Shown one piece after another: positions 38,962 to 51,561 of a stretch of 64,000 bases of DNA. The first letter of the stretch is position 1. Every line of letters begins with the position of its first letter. Below the pieces are notes generated by a model. The model searched no databases, was not told the origin of the DNA, and saw only the letters and a program-made list of their open reading frames with translations. Both the position numbers and the translations under genes were made by a program. The stretch covers positions 124,001 through 188,000 of the forward strand of contig JALLLT010000041.1 of assembly GCA_025266875.1 (NCBI GenBank), given 5' to 3'. The stretch is from Fennellomyces sp. T-0311 (lineage: Eukaryota > Mucoromycota > Mucoromycetes > Mucorales > Lichtheimiaceae).

Positions 38962-41900
38962 TTAGCTGAACTGACAGGCTTCAGACAAATGGTCATTTGC
39001 ACCACAGTAGCGGCAGACATCCTAATGATTTTACTTAGTAAAATATACGTTTCATCATAGGTATACACTATTCACCTTGCATTCAGTACTAGAATGTCCC
39101 ATTTCACCACAATTGCTACAGCGTATGCGGACCGATTTCTGCCACAGCTTTCTGTTGTTGTGATGATTTGATCGCATTTCTTCTCGATACCCCGCAAACA
39201 AATCTTGGTTTCCGAAACCAGCCATGATGCCAGCGCCAGGCGCAGCCGATTTAAGAGGTGACATCAAAGATGGCTCATGCTGTTGCTGCATTTGAAGTGC
39301 ATTGATTTTGGCTTCCAAAGTGGCAATATGTCGGCGAGCTTGTTCGGTATCCGTTCGTCTTCGTGCTTCGAAAAGCTGTGCTATTTGTTCCTCGCGCTCT
39401 CGTGATAGAGTAATAGTATCGGTATATTGCCGAGACAAAAGTGCCATTTCTTGGTGCATCGAATTCATTGCCTGAACCAGCTGTCCGTTTTCCTGGTGCA
39501 AATTGTTGACCAGTACGATCAGTTTTTCGTGACTCAAGTCCCGTATTTCATCGGGAATAGACACTTGCTGGGATACTTTCACTGCTTGTTGCTCTGCAAG
39601 GCCAGGTGGTCGTTGCTGTTCGGGAAGCTTCATGTCGTTTGGTAACCCTTGCTGTTGCTGGTGTAGCCAATGTGTATCGGACAACGGTGGTGCGCCATTA
39701 TCCAGCCATCCAGGTCGACCAGCGCTTGACTTTGTACTATCCCATGGGCCACCCAAGCTGGGACCCCAACCGCCTATGGGCTTATTGATGTTCCAGCTAT
39801 TAATGCTTCCTTCCCGGTTCATCGGACTCCATGCACGAGGACCGTTCAAATTAAGAGAGGGAGATCCAGTTATCGTGGGTGGTGTAAACGTTCCTGGTGT
39901 GCTAACATTGTTCCACCGGTCAACGTCTGTAGTCTTTGGAGAATCCGCAGAGCTTTTGATCGATTGGCCGGGTTGATGTTCTTGGAACGGCTCAGTCGGC
40001 TCTGCAATAGTCCCATCATCAGAATTGACTTCGTCATTGTCATCAATAGACCGGGTTCCGTCGGATTTTGCTGGTTTGTAAGCATCTGGTGGTTCCACAG
40101 GTTTGTGGTCACTTTCTGGCGGTACCGGTTTTGTTGTTTCCGTGAACTTCGTTTGATCGGGTGTCTTGGTGGCAGGTGGCTCGTTCGTTTTAGCAGAAAC
40201 TTTGTTGACTGCATTGGTTGATTGCACCTCAGGAAGTGTCTGTTTCTTCTTTTTCTTTTGCTGCTTGGTTGATACAGACTCAGTTGGCATGGGCTCGCTG
40301 GGTGGCTCAGATGAATTCGGCTTTTCATCTGTTGTTACGGCAGCTTCTGGAGATGGTTTCGTTGTGGGATTCTCGGGCTCTGTTGCCGGTATCTTGGTTA
40401 CCTCAATGGCGGGCTGCGGTGCTGGTTTCGGCGATGAGCAGGTAGAAGGAGCGCGACTGCTTTCGTTGGCAGATATCGATGCTGTGTCGCTAACTGCAAC
40501 CGCAGTAGCTGCCTTTTTCTTCTTCTTTTTGTTCTTCTTCTTCTTACTGGAAGACGTCGTTGATGTAGGAGATCCCTCCGTCTGCCCGCTCATGCCTATA
40601 GATTTGAGCAGCGAGTTCTGGCGCTTCAAAGCGAGATTTTCGCCCTGTATCCGCATGCCTTCCTTCAAAAACAGCTTTCCAAGCACGCCTGCAAGTTCCC
40701 GGCGACCAATTTGAACACCTTCTTCAAATTCATTCAGCAGCAACTGCCGTTGACGCACCAAATCCTTATGCGACTCCAAAAACCGCTTGACCTCCTTCTC
40801 GATCGTGACCGCCTCCATGACCTCGCCTTCTTGCATCAATGCTTCGATGCACACAAGGCAGAACTTGCAAAACAGTGGTTCTGGGAATATCTTTTGCGTC
40901 ACTTCGTACTTGAAATACTGACGTAACGAATGATACCCATTTTCTGCGCGCTTCAACCTCCTTTTGAAATCCTTCTGGCCAATCTTATCCAGCCGTGCCG
41001 TCACAGATGCTTTGGATTCCTCCTTGTAGGCTTGGAGGACAGAGGCAATATCCTGCTTGAACTCTTTGACGCGGCCGCTCATCTCGCTCTGTATGCGTTT
41101 GACGGCCACATCAACGTCGTCTGCTGGATGAAGTCCTCGGAGCGACGCAGACACAGCCTTGCAGTTCTCCATATGCCGTTCGTCCTGCTGTTCATGCGAG
41201 GCCATCCGGTCTGCCATCTTTTGTATAGTTGGCACCACCAAATCCCAGAGTTTCTGAATCAATCGACGTAGCGCAGCCAACCGGGTAATTGCGAAATCCG
41301 TCTGAAACTCCTCTGCACAACTTGACAGCCGATCGAAATACGACATCAATGCTGCGTCCACCGTTTTGACATCTGGTTTTTTCTTTCTGAATTCGAGCGT
41401 CTTTTCCTCCCAGTACTCTTGGAACGATGGCATCTTTTGTTTCTCGGCAAACTGGTCGACGCTATCCTTGGATCGTCTACCCATCAATATGTTGCGTTCC
41501 TTTTCCAGCTTCAGTAATCGACCCAAAAAGTCGCTGAGGTGTCTCCACGAATGATTTAATGCCTCTTCCAGTTCCTCCAAGGCTACCTTCGTCACCTGAT
41601 CCAGCTTTTCGTTGTAAATGGTGCGATCGATCTCGAGATCGGCTGGTGAGCGGGACTCGGGTCGTGTATGATTGCATGTCGGTTGAGTGTGTGACATGAG
41701 TATATCACCGGTGAGGTTTTTGAGCAGATGAAAGCCTTCTGCGGGTAAACACAATGTTTGGCGTTCAATGATCAGCGGTTCGAGCAGCTGGGCTGGTTCC
41801 TTTGGGTCGTCTCCCACCGGGATGGCATCCGGATACGGGTTGAAATGAACAGGTTCGAATATCGATGGTAATCCTGACAAACTGCTAGGTAGCGTTTGCC

Positions 41901-42303
41901 ATACCGCACACGCGGATATAATGTCCTCAGTGAGAGTGGCATCGCTGCTAGATTCCGATTGCGTTTCTAGTAATTTTTCAAATCGTTCCGACAATTTAGG
42001 CGATCGTTCCTTTTGTCTAGCAGGCGTCGTGCCATTTAGCAAGTTGATCTGGTATGGGCCGGCGAATAAGTCCTCGGGATCATCAGATGTCGCATCTTCC
42101 TGCGTTTTCGCGCTCCACACGAAATGTTTCTTGTAGACGTATTGGGACCATTCGCGACAGTAGAAGCAGCGCGTCTCACTGTCGCACGCGCGGAAGCGGT
42201 TTAGTTCTTTGGATATGGCGCTGTGTTCTATCCTCAGTACTTCGATCGGTGTCTCCATCGTTCCTTGCAGTTTGTCGAGTGCACGAAAAAATAGCACCCT
42301 CAT
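38962..42303 (-). CDS. Large coiled-coil protein with two C-terminal zinc knuckles
   Basis: One long exon (39076-42303) plus a 60-nt last exon (38962-39021) encode 1095 residues. The join adds a second zinc knuckle: CSNCGEMGHSSTEC at the end of exon 1 and CRYCGANDHLSEAC in exon 2, both C-x2-C-x4-H-x4-C. The N-terminal half is helical with many charged heptads and a CFYCREW pair near residue 50. The middle (about residues 590-840) is low-complexity and disordered, with a poly-Lys block (KKKKNKKKKKK) and Thr/Ser/Pro/Lys-rich text, followed by a Gly/Trp/Asn-rich part and a C-terminal coiled coil (about 930-1020). Zinc knuckles usually bind single-stranded RNA or DNA. The gene is unrecognised beyond that. 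An alternative start is METPIEV at 42258. Confidence 0.85.
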
Positions 42304-43097
42304 GCCGCCGTGGTGACTATTTTACTTGCGGAATCGAATTATCTTCCACAGCCAATAGCATAATGACTGCCATGACTTCCCAAGAGTTACAAGCATCATC
42401 GTTGTTGAGTTCGCGGCCTAGCAACGTTGACTATAAACGCATCTACTGAACAACTATAGGCATTTTACTTCTAGAATGTTTATGAAAACAGTTCTCCTTC
42501 TGATTTCCACTGGTCATGTTATAAGGCGAGCTACTTAAAACGTGCCTTTGTCAAGTTGCTACGCATATGTAAATAAAGCTATTTCGCTTGCTTTAGTAGT
42601 TACTTTCCCAGTGTCAAGAGAAGGGCTCATGGTATGGTCAGAAGTACTGACAAACGTCAAGTTCAGCCAATATGAAGCGGTACTGGATGCGTTAATTTTT
42701 GCTGTTGAAAGCCCCGTTATTGAGGGCAAAGGGAAGCGTATCCACAACGACTTCGATGACAAGTTGCCATTCACTTATGCATTTAGTTGCCATAGATATA
42801 GAAAGGTTATCGTAGATTGGTAAAAAGGTCTGGTTTAACCAGTCCAGCGATGGAGTAAGATGGCACTTCTTTTTATGTCAGCCGTCAGTTCAATATATGC
42901 AGCATGTCCATTCACACGAAATGTGATTCCGATCTATATGGTTGTTTCCATGGACACTTATACGAAACAGCACTTTCTAAGTATGCAACCCAATAAAGGG
43001 TTAGAATGGATTGGTGCTCAACCCAAATTTAGCCGTTGTCTATCTCCGAGAGGCTACTGCACCGGTTTCTTAAATACATTCCAACCCAATTGACAAA
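42304..43097. other. Divergent intergenic region
   Basis: Between the zinc-knuckle gene (minus) and the ankyrin gene (plus), so it should contain both promoters. A 93-codon plus-strand frame at 42542-42823 has no recognisable content. Confidence 0.5.
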
Positions 43098-43812
43098 ATG
43101 ACCAAAGAGGGTGCAGTTAACAGTAAGTTGTTCCAGGTCACTTTACGAATATAGAAACTAAAGCGACACAATGAAAAAGACCAACTTATGCTTGCGACGT
43201 GCCGAAACGATCAGGAAGATGAACTTGGCAAACTCTTGGAAGAAGGTACCTGTGACCCGAACTTTGTCGATGGGGCGGGTAACACAGCAGCCCATTACGC
43301 GTAAGTAGATCAATACGAATTGGAAAACAGTATATAAAGAAACCGGATAGAAAGTGCCAAGGCAGGTTCGATTGGGTGTCTTGAATTGCTAGTCAACGAG
43401 GACGACATTGACTTGGATGTCAAAAATCGACTCGAAGGTGACACCCCTCTGCATAAAGCTGTGCAATTCCAAAACGACCACGCAGAAACGGCTTATATCA
43501 TGGTCGAACTTTTGATTGCTGGTGGTGCTGACCCCAGGTAAGTTCGGTTGGCACTAAGGTGTGCAACAAGCTTGGTTAACCCAGTTCGTCAGGATCGTCA
43601 ATCGTAATAAGCTCACACCCAGTGCTTTGGTGAACCCTAACAACAAGGAACTCAAAAAACTATTAGAAGACGCTGTGGCGTCATATCAGTTCGTAAGGAG
43701 AACCGGGACAAGAAATAGAGTGGGTTGCTAATATGCTTTTTTTTGACAGGACGAATCAGACTTTGTTGGCAACCATGACGATGATTCGGATGATGATCAG
43801 CCAAGCGATTAG
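43098..43812 (+). CDS. Small ankyrin-repeat protein, like yeast YGL242C
   Basis: Five exons (43098-43122, 43180-43300, 43355-43537, 43593-43692, 43750-43812) encode 163 residues. The N-terminal helix (LMLATCRNDQEDELGKLLEE) leads into ankyrin repeats: DGAGNTAAHYAAKAGSIGCL, then LEGDTPLHKAV and LLIAGGADPRIVNRNKLTP. The tail is acidic (DDDSDDDQPSD). The same arrangement and length are found in the yeast protein YGL242C, which has no established role. The acceptor of exon 3 (GATAGAAAG|TGCC) was set by reading frame. Convergent with the DUF2408 gene, 169 bp between stops. Confidence 0.85.
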
Positions 43813-43981
43813 TGATAGAGATGTTTCGTTTTTTTTTTCTTCTCGAATGGTATGGCTGAAAATATTAAAGTGACAAGACATAGCCCATTCAAATAGCTTC
43901 GATATCATTATTTTTAAGTTGGGTTGCTAAAACTGTACATTAAGTAACTATGTGTGGCTAAGATAATGGTGATTTGTTCCT

Positions 43982-45707
43982 TCAAGCGCTTTCGTTCTCT
44001 TCGTTTTGTTCACGCAACTCGTCTAACAGATTGTAACACTCCTCCAAGGTCGAGACACACATTGCCTGGCCTTCAGGAATGTTTCCTTCGTCGTCATGGA
44101 ATTTGCCATCGCGACGCAGGTTATCGATGCTTGTAAGTTTCATTTGATATCTACAAACATTCGGTCAGTACACTCACACAAGCAAACAGACAAACGTGAC
44201 GTACGGATAAAGCTCCTCTGGCGAGCATGGAGCACCTGTGTTTCTAACTGCGAGTAAGCACTGTCGGACAGTTGTCAATTGATTGTAGATGGGAGTGAGG
44301 GCCTCGGAGACCGGTAGACTTTCGTTCAGCAAGATGAGAATCATGCGGTAGCACTTCTGAAGTAAAAAGAGCAGCACTGTTTGTCCTTCAGGCGCATCGC
44401 CGTTTTCGTCCAGGAACTTGCCATAGTTGGGGTTCTCGTAATCGGAGCAACGCATGCTCACAATATCGTGCAGTTGATGTTGGTAGGTGTACAGATCTGT
44501 CTGGCGCAAAGTCCATTTGTGGGTGAGTTCGAGACGTTCTAACTGAGTCTTGATTTCGACAAGCCGTTCTCGAATTGTCTGTAATGCAGGAGAAAACTCG
44601 GTCCCGGTGACCAGAACCAGGTCGTGTGTATAGGCATATATTTGCTCCAACAAGTCGACAAGTACAGCTTGTCCTGCAGGAATGCTGACACCATCACTGC
44701 CCATGAACTTGCCATCGACTCGCTTTTGATCGATTTCATTGAGCTCCTGCTGAGCTGCAGTCAGATCTGTTGCCTTGAATGACTTCCTGCATGCAAGTGA
44801 AACTAGATGGCGGCGGACCCGCAGCAATTGGTTACGCACTGGAACCCTAGAGTACTTTGTTAAAACATTAATGGATGGATGAATATTGCACACACGTACA
44901 GCTCAGGAGAAACTTCATGAATCGTGTCGAGAAGTCGTTCGTAGATGCGATCTAGATATTCAGCTAGCATTAGGCATCCACACTAACGCACACATAAGCG
45001 CAAGGAAAACTTACTGCACTGGATAAACTTTACGTTGACAATCATCATGGCCGGCTTTGGAAGCACGTTATTACGGGAATCGACTTCCAGGATATGCTGG
45101 ATATCTTTCAGCTTTTTCTGGTACGGTTCCAAGAACTCCTCTGCATAGATTCCAAATTCATCCAGTCTGTCAAAGCATTGCTATTTGGGTGGTTGTGAGT
45201 GGCCCGTTCATGCAATTTTTTGTTCTAGAAGTATTAAAAAAGAACTCGTTACCTTGATCGCAATCACCTGAGAGTACACGGCTGGTGCTAGATTCCCGGT
45301 TTAATCATTCTCCTGTGTCCCATCCACGTTTCTGTATAACTTACTTTCTCTCGTTTTGCCCAAGCATAAAAACGATAGACTGAGCAGCTGACACACTTCG
45401 TCAAGTACGTCGTCCGTACGATTAGACTCCTCACTGCTGGCAAGAAGGTCATTGCCTCGGATCTCGCTCAATTTCTCGACTTGTGTTTCGACCTCGTCTT
45501 TCAATGGCAGAATGTCTTGTGTACGCAAGTAGGTTGACCGATCTCGCTTCAGTGCGGTCAAGCGATTCTTTATGCTCACAAGCTGTTCAAGTACAGCTTG
45601 CTCTGGGAACAGTCGAAAATAAGATATTAGTAACAAACCCACATACTGTTATCCATTCTAAACTTTCTCGGCTATCACTTACCTTCCGGAGGTACTCGAT
45701 TCGGCAT
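43982..45707 (-). CDS. DUF2408 family protein
   Basis: Fungal protein family of unknown biochemical function. Seven exons (45683-45707, 45345-45602, 45253-45287, 45015-45180, 44900-44963, 44205-44846, 43982-44150) encode 452 residues. The short first exon MPNRVPPEE joins QAVLEQLVSIKNRLTALKRD, a common opening of the family as I recall it. Later blocks are FLEPYQKKLKDIQHILEVDS, then AEYLDR-like TEYLDRIYERLLDTIHEVSP, and two similar ending segments: DGKFMGSDGVSIPAGQAVLV and NPNYGKFLDENGDAPEGQTV, with a third at the C-terminus (DGKFHDDEGNIPEGQAMC). These three related motifs suggest an internal repeat. No catalytic motif is seen. Identification rests on memory of the family pattern. Confidence 0.78.
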
Positions 45708-48352
45708 TGTGTAAAAAAGACGAACTTGTCGCGGACATCCACTATGGACGATATATTCTTCCGGCCAACTCCGACGACGGCCCGACGCAACCAGTCTGAT
45801 ATAACTTGCATAAATAGTTTATGCTCAGTTTCGTCAGCTGCGCTTCTGTCTGTGTCGAGCACTATTATTGGGATGTGTTATTGGTGTTGGAACGTTGCCT
45901 AACAACGTATTATTTAAAGGATCGCCATGACAACTTACTAATAATCAGTCTCGGATGCATTGTGAGTTTATAATAGAGTTTGTACATGCGCCACTGGCGG
46001 GGAAGTACGAAGCATTGCATTTTTCCTAATTGGGATGTATTTTACTTGGCATCTTGCATTTTGTCGATTTAGTGCAGCTTTTTTTCAGATTGCACACGAC
46101 CACTTTCACGTTGGTGTCTATTTAGATGATGTGAGAGAACGAGCAAGAATATCAGGTTCAGCAATGCAATTGCATGTAATTTTTATACTGCCGTACTTTT
46201 TTTTTGCTAGATAGGCGTTTTACTTTAACAGCGGATTCAACTTTACTTACGTAGCACATGCCATAAGGGATACATATATTCACTACGATACCGTATATTC
46301 CACGGTATTAACGAGCATGCTCGTTCTTCTTACCTTATACTCAGAATGTACATTAATGCTTACATATAGATCTTTGTCACGGTTTATAGCGAGACACCTT
46401 CGTTTTCTAGTGGGAAAAGCAACCGATGTAAAGAAAATACCAACCCTGTCGCGTGTTCATTGACCAGTTATAGAGTATGCTACCATGATCATATATCATG
46501 GGTTATCGTATCATTAATTTGCATGGCTTACATACCACAAACTTTAGACAGCAAGGTTCTGTCACTTCCGAAACTGCTACATATTCAGACTTTATAACAA
46601 TACTAAATCCTTTTGAATCTATGCGAATTATGTAGACATAAAAATACCTCTTATTTAACATCGTGTTGGCCAACCTGAGTACTCTTGATATGATGGATAA
46701 TCGGCGCAAGAGTGCGAATGGATTGTCTCGTCAGAAATCTTTACAGGAACACTGACCTGATGACTAATACAGAGCATATACGTACATCTTTTGAAGTTGC
46801 TCAAGGTTGATTAAAAGAGCATAGTAAAAGTAGATTTGGTGTATGTTGCTCACACTCCGCAGATACGTAAATATTTGATCGTTCTATCCGCTGATGTTAT
46901 TACCTAAAGCAATCCATTACATATCAGAGTTGGTACTCCTCGTACGGCAGGATATCATATTCCAGTATTCATTTATAGCACAAAGTATGTGTCTGCAACG
47001 ACCGTTATGCATCTGCAGCTATTGCAAAACCCAACAATGATGTGTCGCGATTACAGTTGTTCAGTTTAAAACCATTCGCAATCGAAGCCAGTTGAAGCCT
47101 GCATGACTATATCCTATACCAAAACCTATCCGACGGGAGTATTTGTCAAGTGTTGCACTTTATTCAGCTTTGTCATGAAGTGTTAATTTCCTTGGACGCA
47201 TACATGATATTACTGGAGCTTCAAAATGCAACGAAGTTGAGTCTCCTCTCTTCAATTGAATAGTTTAAAGTCAAATTGAAATGATAATAAAAAAAAAGTG
47301 CACAAAGAATTGCTAATATACCAGCAAGCTATATATGGTATTTTGAACAGATATACATTTTCTGTGATCTGCAGAAGTTAAACTTTTATTAAAAGTCTTT
47401 AGGCCGAGTTATTTCTAATTATGTAAAAAAAGCGTTCGCAAATGGAAAATGCTTCGTCAACAATGAGAAGAATAAAGAACATGCACATTAAAGCAGATGC
47501 ATGTGGCGGGAGCGTATCAAAAGAGACCTGCATAAATCAATAATGAGCCCAAGTATGTAGGAGTTAAGCTGCTGCTCTTGACGTGATATGCCGTCATTTG
47601 CATTGGAATTCTTTCTCCTGGATAACGGGCCTTTTATATGCTAACCGGGACGGAATGTACTGAAGACACTAAAACTAAGGGTATTGTTGTACTGTTGTTA
47701 AGTGGAAGAGAGTTGCATGGACACTTATGCGGAAAAGGATTTTTTGCTTGTGCGTATACATATGGGAAGAAGTCAACTTCATTTTAAGGTGCGCAATTAT
47801 TAATAGAAGTAGTATATCTTCAGAACGCTTAACGGGTTTCTAGATATAATATTACAACATATCTCCCCCGCATTTTATATGGTATGCTAGACCCTCGCTG
47901 TTCAACAACATATTGTCTCCGCATGATCATGGCTACTTTGTAATGGGGGCTATGTGTTAACATGTTGCTTTCTTTCTCGGCCCACCCCCTCATAAGAAAA
48001 CGCCAGCATCGGCGATAACACATGGGATGGAAATCACACCATTTGACCCCATGTGGATATTAGGAGGGACTCATGGACGGCAGATTATCTAGGCTTTTTT
48101 TCAATATGTGTATCGTAGATCCCGGTACGATATCGATCATGTCATATATTTGATATACGAAGAAGATTAATATTGTTATCAACAGAAGATAACATGTTTT
48201 ACGCGCTTTAATTAAAGAAGAAAATAAGGTAAATAAGATAAAGGATCGCAGGGCTACATCTTGCACAGGGGGGGATTTAAAGAAAACTTCAAGTTAGAGA
48301 AAAAATGATTCGGTGGCGTGAAGTAGAAAGGAATAAAATCTAAACTTTTTTT
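45708..48352. other. Long intergenic region
   Basis: About 2.6 kb, strongly AT-rich. The first 300 bases should hold the DUF2408 promoter. A 91-codon frame at 45587-45862 (minus) overlaps its first exon in another frame and is dismissed. No gene, RNA or mobile element recognised. Confidence 0.5.
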
Positions 48353-49747
48353 TTATCCGAGACGCATGATAGCGGCCAATATGATGAACATGGCAAACCA
48401 AGAGGGCGACAAGAAAGGTGCTTGACTTGCTGTATGGGTTGCGCCTGGAACGACACCCGATCCTGTCGCGGAGCCTGCATTCCCGTCCACGGCAGCGTCG
48501 AAGGTAGGAAACGTAATGACTTGTTCTATGTAGGGGTGGGAGATGTTCATGCATGTTGCAACGTCAAGCACGTGTTTATATGACTGTTTGATAGCCGGGT
48601 AGTGGTGAATCGCAAAGTCCATAGTCATATTGTTAATTTCATGAGACAAGACGATATTGCCGGTATTCGCGAAAGTGCCGTTATTGCCCATAGCAATAAA
48701 GTCTTGATACTTCTGATCAACTGTTTGTTGCGTGACACCAGGTTCTGTACCAGCTGCCCAGTCATCTGTGTCCAAGTTCCAAAGAATGGCGGTGAAGCCT
48801 AATTGAGACGCAATCCAGCGCACTCGATCGTCCAGATCGCCCAATGCCTATTATCCCAATTAGTTTAAAACTCCTAACGTCTTTTTTTCACTCCTCATAA
48901 GGAGATATGTATACTTACAGGACGCCAGTAGAGGGGAGTGACGCCCGTGACGTACTTGATAGCTTTGGCCGTGTAATACAGCTCAGCGAGTACCTCCTGG
49001 TTGGATAAAGTGGTCATCATTTTGTGAGACCATGTATGGCCTGCAACATGGTGACCTTCTTTGACACCACGTAATGCTCCATAAGGCCAATTAATAACAT
49101 TGGACCCAATGTAAAACATGGAAGCCTTTTGATTGTTTTGCATTAAGAAGTCATAGAAAGCGTTATGCGAGCAATTCGGTCCATCATCGAAAGTCTAGAT
49201 GTTTTAAGTACAGTGTATCAGCTTTACCCTTTAAAAAAAAGGCAATAGGGAGGGTAGTCAGGAGACAAAGAAACAAAAATTTTCAACTTACAAGACCCCA
49301 AGTTTCAGGCTCTGGGCAGGAAACAATGTCAGCGTTAACTCCTTCAACTTTTGGCTTTGTGCATTGGCTCGCTGACCACCAACAAGCAGGATCATTGGCT
49401 GTATCATAGCCTGCTAAGTCTAAACCACCAGCAGCGGATATAGTACGGACAGGAATGTTGGGTGCCTTTGTCCAATCGATCGAGTTGTAAAGAGCTTGGA
49501 ATTCTTGAGAGGTGTTCATGTTATTGCTGGTAGCAATATCCCAGACCGTTGGCCATTCTGCAGGATTAATGGTATACTCGGAGTTGTAGTAGGTGCATTC
49601 GGTTGCTACATCTGTAGAAGTTGTTTGAGGGATGTTGGGAATCGAGATATTGGTGGGATCCGTCTTCGTTATCGAATAGTTGGTCTTCACCTCGGCTTGC
49701 GCGAACACAAACACAGTCGCAACCAATAGCAGGTAGTAATAAATCAT
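48353..49747 (-). CDS. Chitin deacetylase, secreted, GPI-anchor type
   Basis: Carbohydrate esterase 4 enzyme that turns chitin into chitosan in the cell wall. Exons 49292-49747, 48919-49194 and 48353-48847 encode 408 residues. The start at 49747 gives a signal peptide (MIYYYLLLVATVFVFAQA). The catalytic block TFDDGP (residues 153-158) supplies the base and a metal Asp, HTWSH (205-209) supplies the two metal His, and LSHEIN is the late catalytic His motif. The usual RPPYG block reads RPALGDLDDRVRW. A Gly/Ser-rich spacer and hydrophobic C-terminus (PFLSPSWFAMFIILAAIMRL) look like a GPI signal. Ser/Thr/Asn-rich N-terminus suggests glycosylation. The Pro-to-Ala change may be tolerated in the Mucorales group, but I cannot verify it. 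Confidence 0.93.
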
Positions 49748-50329
49748 CAGAACAGAAAGGATGAGGGGAATAACAAGGAAGAAAAGAAAAGGAACGCAGG
49801 TTGCCCTCGCAAAATTTATACAGCGCGACAAGGAGAAAGAGTGCCTATTTTTCTGTGCAACTCTCCCCTCATTCTGCAAGTAATCGTCCTAACTGTTTAT
49901 TGATAAAAAGGACATATGTGGTCTAAAGTTATAGAAAAATGTTCGCTATATTTAGCTGATTTATGTTTGTTGTTGTCACTAGATCAAAAAAAGAGAGAAA
50001 GGATCGTCATACAAGGAACAGCAAGATCTATACTATAATTTTTTGGCGCACATCAGTGCGGCAACCTGCCGTAAACGCATACAAGTAACAAATACTTTAG
50101 CACCGTAGAATACTTGGCGTATTTTTAATGCAGATATTTTTGTTTCTATAGCATAAGTCCTTGACAATGGAAACAAAGTAATTAACAAGAAAGAAAAACA
50201 TTTTTCAGTTTTGTTTTGATCTATGTATTATTTAGCCAAACGGAAATCCAGCCGAATGGGCAAAGGGAAATAAAAATATACAAAATACACATATTATGCA
50301 CCTAAATTGTTTTGGGGGCCAGGGGAAAA
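49748..50329. other. Intergenic region
   Basis: AT-rich upstream region of the chitin deacetylase gene and 3' flank of the zinc-ribbon membrane gene. An in-frame open stretch continues upstream of the chosen start at 49747 but looks like leader sequence. Confidence 0.5.
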
Positions 50330-50995
50330 TCATAGGTTGCTTTTCAATGCGGTTCCGCATTTGTCGCAGGTGCCATTCACCTTTTCAACGAAAAGACCAC
50401 AATTGGCGCACCAGACATGGTTCATTAGTTCCAGCAGTTCAGGCTGAGGAGTCCAACCAGTTCGTGTTACCCATGCAGACGAAGGCGGGCGGAGCGGGAG
50501 GACTGTCCGTCGCTTCATATCACTCTCGAGTATATCTGAATTTCGTCGTGAATCGAAAGGTGATTCAAAAGGTGTGTAAGTATATCCACACGAGAGACAT
50601 CTTTGTTGAATGGGTCGTTCTCTTCGTGGAAGACAGCTCAATAATCGATCCAAAATACGCCGCTTTTTGTTGCTTTTAGCAGCAACTGCGTCTTCATGAC
50701 AGGCTGGACAGTAAGTACCGGTTGGCATCACGGCGTTGCTCGGCTCGTTTGGATCTAAAACAACTTTATTACTTTGTTTTATTCGCTTTACACTATTGCT
50801 GATCAAACCTCGAAACAGCATTAAAATAGCGAAAAGGGAGGAAAAGGAGAATACAATGCCAGCATTTGCAAAATATTCGGGAAGCAGATGGTGTAACAAG
50901 GTCCCGGAAAAAAAGAGGGCCACGTTTCGCAGAATGACGCTAGCCTTTAAATAGCTGGTGGCGGAGAGAAACTGAGAAGCGGTGCACCATGACAA
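50330..50995 (-). CDS. Small membrane protein with zinc ribbons, start unresolved
   Basis: Encodes about 220 residues in one frame ending at 50330. The N-terminal part has two hydrophobic segments (VILRNVALFFSGTLLHHLL; AGIVFSFSSLFAILMLFRGL), then a Cys pair in GTYCPACHEDA and a second in RCLSCGYTY, and at the C-terminus HVWCANCGLF with GTCDKCGTAL. So there are two four-Cys zinc-ribbon-like units. The frame has no ATG at its 5' end: an upstream TAG near 51003 closes it. An ATG at 51050 (MNYLYNVFIEE) opens a different frame that runs to about 50955, so either an intron was missed or there is a one-base shift here. Not recognised; some similarity in layout to ER lunapark-type proteins, not in sequence. 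Confidence 0.6.
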   Translation of the reverse strand: MSWCTASQFLSATSYLKASVILRNVALFFSGTLLHHLLPEYFANAGIVFSFSSLFAILMLFRGLISNSVKRIKQSNKVVLDPNEPSNAVMPTGTYCPACHEDAVAAKSNKKRRILDRLLSCLPRRERPIQQRCLSCGYTYTPFESPFDSRRNSDILESDMKRRTVLPLRPPSSAWVTRTGWTPQPELLELMNHVWCANCGLFVEKVNGTCDKCGTALKSNL

Positions 50996-51561
50996 TAGGG
51001 TCTAGGTTTTTCTCTGCTTCTTCAATGAATACATTGTATAGGTAATTCATTGACTACATTTGAGAAATCGGGCATATGAGTAAAGAGAATATCATGATGT
51101 ACAACGTTGATAAGCCAAGCCTTTTAGCTTAAGCCCATCGTTCCATAAATGGATTGGCTACTATGTGCATCATGCAAATACCGTACATATGTGATGATAC
51201 TTCATTCCAGATAGAGTACGAGATATATCCGCATGTTCAACTGTCATCGAAAAAGCTATCGACTGATGCCCGTGATTTGGAAGAAACATAACGAAGCTTA
51301 TAATAGACAAGATACGCATCACAATGGCAAGTTGCTTGTGCCACACAAGTTGCTATTTATAATTGTGCTTAGAAAAGTCATTCAGCGGCGTAACACGTCT
51401 CAAAATAAACTAAACCGATGGTGCCATGGAGAAAGAGACGGACAGATATGACATATGCGCTTATCACGTATAGATGGGTATCTGTATTTTCAGATCGTAT
51501 AGATAGGGAGCCAAAAAAAGCACGCTAAACAAGACCATGCATTTTGTTTATCGTAACAATC
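50996..51561. other. Intergenic region
   Basis: No gene recognised, apart from the possible 5' exon of the preceding membrane protein near 51000-51050. Confidence 0.5.

Noticed and set aside
39427..42449. Many plus-strand open frames up to 182 codons opposite the zinc-knuckle gene
   Set aside because: They mirror the coding bias of the long minus-strand exon and contain reverse-complement low-complexity text (runs of Phe opposite poly-Lys). No independent motif.
42542..42823. 93-codon plus-strand frame in the divergent intergenic region
   Set aside because: No recognisable motif and no splice partners; too short to call alone.
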